This document shows positions 43,105 to 52,132 of a stretch of DNA of 64,000 nt, piece by piece. The translations under genes were made by a program, and so were the position numbers. Below the pieces are notes generated by a model. That model was not told the DNA's origin. It made no database searches and was given only the letters and a program-made list of their open reading frames with translations. The stretch's first letter is position 1. Every line of letters starts with the position of its first letter. Origin of the DNA: Labilithrix sp. Its GTDB lineage: Bacteria; Myxococcota_A; Polyangia; Polyangiales; Polyangiaceae. The stretch spans positions 1-64,000 of the forward strand of contig JAHBWF010000010.1 of assembly GCA_019637105.1 (NCBI GenBank), given 5' to 3'.

Positions 43105-45921
43105 TCAGGGCAGCTTCACGGCGTTCGCCTCGGCGTTGGAGGGATCGAGCTTGCGCGCCTCGTCGCGGTGCTTCGTCGCCTCGGCGGTCCGCTTGAGCGC
43201 GACGAGCGACTGGGCGAGCAGCGCGTGCGCGGTCGCCTTCTCGGGGGCCTTCATCGTGGTCAAGAGCGCGCTCTCGAGCTCGAAGACGGCCTTGTCGTGC
43301 GCGTTCTCCGCCTGGAGCGCGCGCGCGTAGAGGACGTGCGTGGGCCCGCCCGTGACGTCGACGAAGACGGCGCTGTCGCCCACCCGGCGCGCCTCGCTCC
43401 ACTGCTTCGCGGCGACGAGCTTCTCGAGGAGCGTCCGCCAGACCTGCTTGTCGTGCTGATCGAGCTGGGCGAGCTTGCGCAGGAGATCGAGCTCGTCGCC
43501 GGCGCGCTTCTCCTCGTGCGCGAGATCGTAGAGCCCCTTGAGCGGCTCGACCTGGCTCGGGTCGAGCCGGTGCGCGGCCTCGAGGTGGTAGCGCATCTTC
43601 GCCTTGTCCTCCTTGCCCTCGGCGATGTCGGCGAGGAGCGCGTGCACGACGAAGCCGTCCTTGCCCGCGCTCCGCATCGCGTCGAGGTGCTTCTCCGCGC
43701 CGGCGGCGTCCCGCTTGCCGAGCGCGAGCTTCGCCGACACGAAGCGCGCGTCGGCGTGCCTCGGGTCGATCGCGAGCGCGGCGTCGAGCTCCTTGCCGGC
43801 GTCGGCGGTCTTGCCCGCGCGGAGGAGCGCGAGCGCGAGCTCGACGTGGGCGCCGGGATCGTTCGGCCTGTCGGCGACCGCCTTCTTGGCGTCGTCGAGC
43901 TCGCGCGGCTTCAGCGTGAAGACGTACTGGTCCTTGTAGCGGGAGAGGCGCGCGAGCTGCCACTGCCGGTAGCCCTTGTCGTACTCCTCGGGCGTGACGC
44001 CGAACGCGGACTTGATGACCTCGGGCGTCTTCTTCCCCTGGCCCCAGAGCTCGAGCGCCCTCACGACGCCCTTCATCCCGAAGCGCTCGACCGTCCAGAC
44101 GAGCATCTGGCTCGCCGCGTAGTACGCCGTGGTGATGTCGCTCGCGTCGTTCGCGTGGGTGAAGGCGCGGTTCATGTCCACCGCGCCCGGCAGCTTGTTC
44201 TGCGTGATCGCCTGATAGAGCTCCGGATCGAGCTCGCGGGCCCACTCCGGTCGGCGCGCGATGGTCTCGTACTCGCTGAGGCCCTCGGTGAACCAGCGCG
44301 GGACGTGGTTCTTCGAGAGCTGGATGGCGAAGACGTGCCCGAGCTCGTGCCACACCACGTTGCCCCAGTTGAACGGCTCCGCCTTCGGGCTGATCGCCGC
44401 GATCGTCCCGCCGAAGCACACGCCCTGGATGCCGATGTTCGGCAGACCGCTCGTCCGCACGCTGAAGTGCTCGCGGTTCGCGTAGAGCTCGACCTGCACC
44501 GGGACCTTGGGGACGAAGCCGTAGCGCGACTTCATCGAGGCCCAGGCCTCGCCGAGCATCCGCGGGACGTAGCGCTCCATGATCGGCCGCTCCTCCTTCG
44601 CGTAGCGCACCTTGAAGACGCCGTCGCCGAGCAGCTCGTACTGCGTCGGGATCGCCTGCTCGTACATGTTGAGCGTGTTGAAGACGCGGACGTTGAACCT
44701 GTCCTTGCTCCACGCCTTCTTGATCGCCTCGAGGCCCTTGTCCTCGTCGCCGGCGCGCATCTGCGTGAGCCCGAGCGCCGCCCACGCCTTGCCGTCGTCC
44801 GGATCGATCTTCGTCGCCTCCTTCATCATCGCGACGATGTCGTCGTAGCGGTGCTCCCACTCCGCGTACTCGCCGACGATCCCGTAGAAGGTCGCGAACT
44901 CGGGGTTCCGCGAGAAGACGTCCTTCTTCTGGACCTCGAACCCGCGGAGATCGTCGTCGAGGAAGCGCGCGGCCGCCTTCAGGCTGAGGAGCTCGAGGTC
45001 GCTCGGGTTGATCGCGAGGCCCGCGGCGATGGCCTCGTCGGTGCGCTGGATGTCCATGTCGCGGAGCGCGAGGCCCGCGCGCACGGCGAAGGCGCCCGCG
45101 TGGCGCGGGTTGACGGCCAGGGCCTCCTTCACGAGCTTGTCGGCGCCGTCGAAGTCGAGCGTCTGGTCGAGCTTGACCCGCGCCATCATGACGAGGGCGT
45201 CGGCGCGCTTCGGGGCGACCGCGAGCGCCTCCCGCGTCACCTCGGCCGCGTGACCGGGATCGTACTTGTCGAGGAAGAGCTCGGCCTGCCAGAGCAGCGT
45301 CTCGACGCGGTCCTTGGCGGCGCGCTCGCTCTCCTTGAACGCGGTGTTGGCGTCCTTGGCGCTCCGGAGGAGGAACGCGGCGCGGCCCACCTGCGCGAGC
45401 CCCTCGGCGTCGGTCTGGGTGATGGTGTTGTCGTTGTAGTCTTCGATGACCTTCTTGAGCGGCTCGTCGGCGTCGCCGCGTCTGCCCGTCGCGATCAGCG
45501 CCTCTCCCAGGAGGAGCTTCGCGCGGCGCGCGTCGGCGGTCTTTCCGTTCTTGAGCGTCTCGAGGAGCGCGACGGCCTCCTTGACCTTGCCCTGCGCGAG
45601 CAGGATCTCGGCGCGGAGGACGCCGGCGCGCACCTTGAGGGTCGTCGAGCCGGCGGCCGCGGCGAGGGCGTGCCTCTCCGCGTCGGCGTGCTTGCCCTGC
45701 TCGAGCGCCGCGCGCGCGAGGGCGATCTTCGCCTCGGGCTCGGCGGCGCCCCTCACCTTCGCGAGCTCGGCCTCGGCCTTGGCGTAGTCGCTCGCGGCCA
45801 GCGCCGCGAGGCCCGACGCGAGCTGCCCGGACGGCGGCGCCGGCTGGGCGCCGGTGCTCCCGGCGGCGAGGACGAGCGAGAGCGCGAGGCAGGGGAGGAC
45901 GCGGAGACGCAGGCGACGCAT
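43105..45921 (-). CDS. Secreted TPR protein with HExxH metallopeptidase (gluzincin-type) domain
   Basis: 938 residues. ATG 45921 begins a signal peptide (LPCLALSLVLAAGSTGAQ). TPR repeats fill about 30-430 and about 700-938 (for example YAKAEAELAKVRG; AEATKHRDEARKLDPSNAEA). The centre holds a peptidase MA-like domain: VVWHELGHVFAIQL (HELGH at 525-529) followed by RWFTEGLSEYE, with Glu near 546 as the third zinc ligand, the gluzincin pattern. It is probably a periplasmic or secreted zinc protease with TPR arms for substrate or partner binding. The frame stays open upstream to 46386, but the signal peptide fixes the start. It is downstream of, and on the same strand as, the histidine kinase at 46088. 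Confidence 0.9.
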   Translation of the reverse strand: MRRLRLRVLPCLALSLVLAAGSTGAQPAPPSGQLASGLAALAASDYAKAEAELAKVRGAAEPEAKIALARAALEQGKHADAERHALAAAAGSTTLKVRAGVLRAEILLAQGKVKEAVALLETLKNGKTADARRAKLLLGEALIATGRRGDADEPLKKVIEDYNDNTITQTDAEGLAQVGRAAFLLRSAKDANTAFKESERAAKDRVETLLWQAELFLDKYDPGHAAEVTREALAVAPKRADALVMMARVKLDQTLDFDGADKLVKEALAVNPRHAGAFAVRAGLALRDMDIQRTDEAIAAGLAINPSDLELLSLKAAARFLDDDLRGFEVQKKDVFSRNPEFATFYGIVGEYAEWEHRYDDIVAMMKEATKIDPDDGKAWAALGLTQMRAGDEDKGLEAIKKAWSKDRFNVRVFNTLNMYEQAIPTQYELLGDGVFKVRYAKEERPIMERYVPRMLGEAWASMKSRYGFVPKVPVQVELYANREHFSVRTSGLPNIGIQGVCFGGTIAAISPKAEPFNWGNVVWHELGHVFAIQLSKNHVPRWFTEGLSEYETIARRPEWARELDPELYQAITQNKLPGAVDMNRAFTHANDASDITTAYYAASQMLVWTVERFGMKGVVRALELWGQGKKTPEVIKSAFGVTPEEYDKGYRQWQLARLSRYKDQYVFTLKPRELDDAKKAVADRPNDPGAHVELALALLRAGKTADAGKELDAALAIDPRHADARFVSAKLALGKRDAAGAEKHLDAMRSAGKDGFVVHALLADIAEGKEDKAKMRYHLEAAHRLDPSQVEPLKGLYDLAHEEKRAGDELDLLRKLAQLDQHDKQVWRTLLEKLVAAKQWSEARRVGDSAVFVDVTGGPTHVLYARALQAENAHDKAVFELESALLTTMKAPEKATAHALLAQSLVALKRTAEATKHRDEARKLDPSNAEANAVKLP

Positions 45922-45982
45922 TCGGGTCCGATCAAGGTAGCCGAAAGCCCACGACGGCTCGACGCCTACGGGCCGCCCGACC

Positions 45983-46045
45983 GCCGGCCCTCGAGCCGGG
46001 CGCGGACAGGTCCGCGCCGGCCCTCGAGCCGGGCGCGGACAGGTC
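45983..46045. repeat. 30-bp tandem direct repeat, 33-bp period
   Basis: The 30-base unit starting gccggccctcgagccggg and ending gacaggtc occurs at 45983-46012 and again, identical, at 46016-46045. It lies in the 166-base gap between the protease start and the histidine kinase stop. Confidence 0.85.
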
Positions 46046-46087
46046 GTCGCGGCGCGGCCGCGCCGCGCGACGAGACGGGCGCGCGCG

Positions 46088-47692
46088 TCACGCCGCGGCG
46101 CGCGCCGCGCCCGCTTCGACCGGCAGGCGGATGAGGAACGCGGTGCCACGGCCGAGCTCGGTCTCGAAGGTGAGCTCGCCGCCGTGCTTGTCGACGATGA
46201 TGCTCCGCGCCAGCGGGAGCCCCTGGCCGGTGCCTCGCCCGACGTCCTTGGTCGTGAAGAACGGCTCGAAGATCTTGTGCCGGATCCCCGGCGGGATCCC
46301 GGTGCCCGTGTCACGGACGCAGATGAGCACGGTCGATCCCTCGTGCCACGTCCGGACCTTGATGATCCCGCGTCTCCCCGTCTCACCGACCACGTCGGAG
46401 ATCGCGTGCGCCGCGTTGACGACGAGGTTCAAGAGGACCTGATTGATCTCGCCGCCGTTGCACGTCACGAGCGGGAGCTCGCCGAGATCGGTCGTGACGT
46501 CCGCGACGCGTTTGTACTCGTGCGCGGCGATCGTCAGCGTGCTCCGGATGCTGGCGTTCAGATCGATCGCGCTCTTCTGCTTGTGGTCGGGGTGCGAGAA
46601 CTGCTTGAGCGATCGCACGATCGTCGCGATGCGATCGAGCCCGTCGACCGAGCTCGCGAGCGCCTGCGGGATGTTCTCGAGGACGTAGTCGGTGTCGGCG
46701 GCCTCGTCGGCCGCGCGCGCCGCCTCTTCGAGGTCCGCGCGCTCTTCGGGGCCGGCCGCGAGCAGCCGGCGGAACGCCTCGACGAGCGACGCGAGGCCGG
46801 CGAACGACTCCCTGACGAAGTGGACGCTGTCGGAGACGAACTGGACCGGCGTGTTGATCTCGTGCGCGATCCCCGCGGCCAGCCGGCCGACGGCCTCGAG
46901 CTTCTGCGCGGACCGGAGCTCGGCTTCGAGGACGCAGCGCGCCGTCACGTCGAGGAGGATCCCGCGCCGTACGGGGCGCCGCCCCTCGTCGAGGACCGTG
47001 CTCGCGAACGCGCGGAGCCAGACCGGCCGGCCGCTCGCCGACAGGAAGCGGAGCTCGATCTCCGCCTTCGCGCCCTCGGTCGAGAGGTCGTCGAGCCACG
47101 CGCGCGCGTCCGGCAGGTCCTCGGGGTGGAGCACGCGCTCGAAGAACCCGTCCTCCGTCCATTCGGCGAGCGCCCGGCCGAGCAGGGACGTCGCCTGGGG
47201 GCCGACGTAGGCGAAGCGTCGGCTCCCGGGCGCCATCTCCCACGGGATCGCGTGCGTCGTCTCGAGGAGAACGCGGTACTGCTCGCGGCTCCCCGAGAGC
47301 TCGCGGGTGCGCTCCTCCACGCGGGTCTCGAGCGACTGGTTGAGCACCGCGAGCTCGCGCCGCTTGTCTTCGACGACCCGCTTCTCGTGCTCGAGCGACA
47401 CGAGCGCCCGCTGCAGCTCGGTGGCGCTCTGTCGAAAGCGGACGACCAGGACGCCGACCGCGCCGAGGAGCGCCACGCTCACGAGGACGAGCCCCGCCCG
47501 CTCCAGCTTCGACGCGTCGTCGCGGGGCTGGGGCGTCGCCCCCGGACGGTCGCCGCGTGGCCCGCCGAGCGTGGCGGACGCCGGGTCGAGGCGCGCGCGC
47601 GCGGATCCGGCCGAGAGGCCGACGCCGAGCGCGAGCGCGACGCTCGACGCCCCGAGGAGAAGGAGGCGCTTCCGGCGCGCTCCGCGCATCAT
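46088..47692 (-). CDS. Membrane sensor histidine kinase with PAS domain
   Basis: 534 residues from ATG 47692; longer in-frame starts lack conserved content. Two membrane helices (LLLLGASSVALALGVGLSAG; AGLVLVSVALLGAVGVLVV) flank a periplasmic loop of about 45 residues. A coiled linker (LQRALVSLEHEKRVVEDKRRE) leads to a PAS domain (about 160-280; HAIPWEMAPGSRRFAYVG), then the H-box AAGIAHEINTPVQFV with phospho-His, N-box NQVLLNLVVNAAHAI, G1 DTGTGIP, F-box and G2 GTGQGLPLARS. The catalytic half is closely similar to the soluble kinase encoded divergently at 47818, so the two are paralogues. No response regulator lies in its own transcript. The divergent pair probably feeds the same receivers at 49203 and 50381. 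Confidence 0.92.
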   Translation of the reverse strand: MMRGARRKRLLLLGASSVALALGVGLSAGSARARLDPASATLGGPRGDRPGATPQPRDDASKLERAGLVLVSVALLGAVGVLVVRFRQSATELQRALVSLEHEKRVVEDKRRELAVLNQSLETRVEERTRELSGSREQYRVLLETTHAIPWEMAPGSRRFAYVGPQATSLLGRALAEWTEDGFFERVLHPEDLPDARAWLDDLSTEGAKAEIELRFLSASGRPVWLRAFASTVLDEGRRPVRRGILLDVTARCVLEAELRSAQKLEAVGRLAAGIAHEINTPVQFVSDSVHFVRESFAGLASLVEAFRRLLAAGPEERADLEEAARAADEAADTDYVLENIPQALASSVDGLDRIATIVRSLKQFSHPDHKQKSAIDLNASIRSTLTIAAHEYKRVADVTTDLGELPLVTCNGGEINQVLLNLVVNAAHAISDVVGETGRRGIIKVRTWHEGSTVLICVRDTGTGIPPGIRHKIFEPFFTTKDVGRGTGQGLPLARSIIVDKHGGELTFETELGRGTAFLIRLPVEAGAARAAA

Positions 47693-47817
47693 GATGAGGG
47701 ACTCAACGGCGAACCGCTGGGCTCGTTCAGGCCCCTGAAGAAGTTCCCGGCGCGGTCGTTTCACCTCCTGGAAGCCGAGCACCGAGCTCGACGACTCCAC
47801 CAACCACCGCGCCGACG

Positions 47818-49202
<1,385 letters not shown>

Positions 49203-49206
<4 letters not shown>

Positions 49207-50384
49207 CGGCGGCGCGCCGGGTCCTGCTCGTCGACGACGAGCCGCGCATCGTCGCCGGTCTCCAGCGGTTGCTGCGGCCGCACCGCGCGCTCTGGGACGT
49301 GTCGGTCGCCACCTCCGCCAGCGACGCGCTCGCGATCCTCGAGGAGCACGCCTTCGACGTGATCGTGAGCGACATGCGAATGCCGGAGATGGACGGCGCG
49401 GCGTTCCTCAAGATCGCGCGAGAGAAGTACCCGGCGACGATGCGCATCGTCCTCTCCGGTCAGACCGACGCGAGCGCGGCGCAGCGCGTCGTCCCGGTCG
49501 CGCACCAGTTCCTCAGCAAGCCGACCGATCCGGCGATCCTCCTCGAGACGTTGCGGCGCGTCGCCGACACGCGCAACGAGATCGCCGATCCGCGCGTGCA
49601 CGCCGCGGTGGGGGGGATCGACGCGCTGCCGAGCCGCCCGTCGATCTGCCACGAGCTCCTCGAGCTGGCGTCGGCCGAGGACGCCGCGGTCGAGGCGCTC
49701 GCGCGCGTCATCCAGCGAGAGCCCGCGATCGTCCTCAAGCTCCTCCAGGTCGTGAACTCGTCGTTCTTCGGCCTGCGGCGCCGGATCTGCAGCGTCACCG
49801 AGGCGATCACCTACCTCGGCACCGAGCGCCTCAAGAACCTCGTCGTGTCGCTCAGCATCGTCAACAGCCTGCCGCCGCGAGCCACGCGGTTCGACGCGGA
49901 GGCGTTTCACCGGCACTCGCTCTCGGTCGCGCGGATCGCGCGGCTCGTGGCGGGCGCCGGAGAGCGCGCGGAGACGAGCTTCGTCGCCGCGCTCCTCCAC
50001 GACGTCGGCAAGCTGGTCATCGCGTCGACGATGCCGGCGATCTACGACGAGATCGCGGCGCGAGCGGCGGCCGACGGGGTGACGTTCGAAGAGGCCGAGC
50101 GGGCGCTCGGCGGCTTCGGTCACGTCAAGGTGGGCGCGTGCCTCCTCGAGCTCTGGGGGCTCCCCTTCCCCGTCGTGGAGGCCATCGTCGCTCGGCCGAA
50201 GGCGCCGTCCATCGACGGCGCCGGGCTGGAGAGCTGGGACGCGGTTCACGTCGCCCACCGGCTCGTCGAGCCGGGCGCGGATCCGCTCGGGAGCGACGCC
50301 GAGCGCGCCTGGCTCGAGAGGATCGGCGTCCTCGATCGTCTCCCGGAGCTGCGCGCCGAGGCCCGAAAGGAGCTGGAGCCGTGA
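49203..50384 (+). CDS. Response regulator with C-terminal HDOD domain
   Basis: 393 residues from ATG 49203, overlapping the kinase stop. The receiver occupies 1-120: RVLLVDDEPRI acidic pair, phospho-Asp in VIVSDMRMPEMDG, Thr/Ser in IVLSGQTD, Lys in FLSKPTD. An HDOD domain follows (about 140-340): ALPSRPSICHELLELA, LVNS-type KLLQVVNSSFFGL, YLGTERLKNLVVSLS, and AALLHDVGKLVIAS. HDOD domains are non-catalytic or weakly catalytic HD relatives used in signalling and motility regulation. Its stop overlaps the GTG of the next receiver gene. No DNA-binding domain is present, so the output is by protein contact. Confidence 0.93.
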
Positions 50385-51556
50385 CCGCGCCGAAGCCGAA
50401 GCTGCTCGTCGTCGACGACGAGCCGCAGGTCCTCGAGGCCCTCGCTCGAGGGCTGCGCGGCGCGTTCGACGTGCGGACCGCCACGTCGGGCGAGCTCGGG
50501 CTCCAGGTCCTCACGCGCGAGGCCGACGTCGCGATCGTGATGTCCGACATGCGGATGCCGGGCATGAACGGCACCGCGTTCCTCGCGCGCGCGCGTGCGG
50601 TCGCGCCGAACGCGGTCCGCTTGCTCCTCACCGGGCAAGCCGACATGGACGACGCGATCGGCGCGATCAACGAGGGCCACATCTTTCGGTTCCTCAAGAA
50701 GCCGTGCTCGCCCGTCGTCATGCGGGCGACGCTCGGGGACGCCGCCGAGCAGCACCGGCTCATCACGGCGGAGCGCGAGCTCCTCGAGCAGACGCTGCGC
50801 GGCTCGGTCAAGGCCCTGTGCGACACGCTCGCGCTCGCGAACCCGAGCGTGTTCGGCATCGCCATGCGCGTGAAGCGCATCGCCGCGAGCATCGCGACCA
50901 AGATCGGCGGGACGGAGCTGTGGCTGATCGAGGTCGCGGCGATGCTCTGTCAGCTCGGCGCGATGACGGTCCCGGCCGGCGTCTACGAGCGCCGCGCCCG
51001 CGGCGAGCCGCTCGTGCCGTCGGAGCGCGAGATGCTCGATCGGGTCCCTCAGGTCACCGATCAGCTCCTCGCGCCGATCCCGCGGCTCGAAGCGGTGCGC
51101 GCGATCGTCCTCCACAGCCGCTCCAGCTTCGACCTCTCCGACGCCGCGGCGCGGCAGGCGCGGACGGGGTTCGAGATCCCGATCGGAGCGCGCATCCTCA
51201 AGGTCGCCCTCGATTTCGAGGAGCTCGAGAGCGCCGGGATGACGCCGGAGGAGGCCGTGGAGCGGATGCGCGCGCGGTCGGAGCTCTACGACCTCGTCGT
51301 CCTCGACGCGCTCGCCGGCGTCTACCTTACGAACGACACGACGGTGATCGAGATCCCGATCTCGCGCCTCCTCGAGGGGATGGTCATCGCCACGGACGTC
51401 ATCACCCGGAACGGGACGCTGCTCGTCGCGCGCGGCCACGAGGTCACCCTCACCCTCGTGCGCAGGCTCGAGAACTTCGCCGCGTCGATCGGGCAGGAGA
51501 CGGTCGAGGTGATGGCCGACGCCAAGCGCCAGCCGCTCCGCCGCAGCGCCGCCTGA
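50381..51556 (+). CDS. Response regulator with degenerate HD-GYP-like domain
   Basis: 391 residues from GTG 50381, with AAGGAG eight bases upstream and a 4-bp overlap with the preceding gene. The receiver is complete: LLVVDDEPQVLEAL, phospho-Asp in IVMSDMRMPGMNG, LLTGQAD, FLKKPCS. The C-terminal 250 residues follow the HD-GYP layout (VKALCDTLALANP; RVKRIAASIATKIG; EREMLDRVP; GARILKVALDFEEL), but the metal ligands are missing: where HDIGK is expected the sequence reads CQLGAM, and the HHE...GYP region reads LHSRSSFD with no GYP. So it cannot hydrolyse cyclic di-GMP by the known mechanism, though it might bind nucleotide or protein. It is the last gene of the HK, HDOD, HD-GYP-like operon. Confidence 0.88.
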   Translation: MTAPKPKLLVVDDEPQVLEALARGLRGAFDVRTATSGELGLQVLTREADVAIVMSDMRMPGMNGTAFLARARAVAPNAVRLLLTGQADMDDAIGAINEGHIFRFLKKPCSPVVMRATLGDAAEQHRLITAERELLEQTLRGSVKALCDTLALANPSVFGIAMRVKRIAASIATKIGGTELWLIEVAAMLCQLGAMTVPAGVYERRARGEPLVPSEREMLDRVPQVTDQLLAPIPRLEAVRAIVLHSRSSFDLSDAAARQARTGFEIPIGARILKVALDFEELESAGMTPEEAVERMRARSELYDLVVLDALAGVYLTNDTTVIEIPISRLLEGMVIATDVITRNGTLLVARGHEVTLTLVRRLENFAASIGQETVEVMADAKRQPLRRSAA

Positions 51557-51565
51557 GCGGCCGCC

Positions 51566-52057
51566 TCACGGCGGGTCGAGCTCGAGCATCATCTCGACGC
51601 CGTCCTCGCCGTCGGAGTAGTAGGCCTTGCGGACGTTGAACCGCGCGAAGCCGAGGCGCTCGTAGAGGCGGATCGCGGGCTCGTTCGAGGCGCGGACCTC
51701 GAGCAGGACCTTCGCGGCGCGCTCGCGGCGCGCGAACGCGACGAGATCGTCGACGAGCGCGCGGCCGACGCCACGACGTCGCGCGGCGGGGGCGACCGCG
51801 ACGTTGAGCAGGTGGATCTCGTCGACGACGTGCCAGAAGAGGATGTAGCCGAGCACGTCGCCCCCGCGCCCGCGGGCGACGCGCAGGCGCGCCCACGTCC
51901 GCGCGAGCTCCTCGCGAAGGTTCTCCTCGCGGGCACGTCGCGGGTCCTCGCGCTCGCCGCCGATGTCGCGCGGGTGAAAGGACGCGAGATCGATCGCGAG
52001 CGTCGCGTCGATGTCCGCCTCGGTCATCGGCTCGATGGTCGGGTCGTCGCCGAGCAC
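51566..52057 (-). CDS. rimI: Ribosomal-protein-alanine N-acetyltransferase (GNAT)
   Basis: 163 residues. RimI acetylates the N-terminal Ala of ribosomal protein S18, using acetyl-CoA. The GNAT fold is clear: IEPMTEADIDATLAIDLASF start, LLNVAVAPAARRRGVGRALVDDLV (acetyl-CoA-binding R/Q-x-x-G-x-G/A), VLLEVRASNEPAIRLYERLGFARFNVRKAYY (motif B with conserved LYERLGF). An insertion of about 20 residues (DIGGEREDPRRAREENL) follows the first helix. The start is GTG 52057, or possibly the ATG ten codons in. It is the last gene downstream of the CheA operon (75 bases), with its 3' end facing the HD-GYP-like gene. Its link to chemosensory function, if any, is unclear. Confidence 0.88.
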   Translation of the reverse strand: MLGDDPTIEPMTEADIDATLAIDLASFHPRDIGGEREDPRRAREENLREELARTWARLRVARGRGGDVLGYILFWHVVDEIHLLNVAVAPAARRRGVGRALVDDLVAFARRERAAKVLLEVRASNEPAIRLYERLGFARFNVRKAYYSDGEDGVEMMLELDPP

Positions 52058-52132
52058 GGACGGAGCATGCCGCCTTTCGCGACGGAGCGCGAGCGCGGCC
52101 GCGACCGCTCGCCGGCGCCGCGCGCGGCCGGC

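Noticed and set aside
43105-46386. A longer start for the TPR protease (upstream to 46386)
   Set aside because: A clear signal peptide begins at 45921; the extension overlaps the histidine kinase gene antisense and is Arg/Ser-rich.
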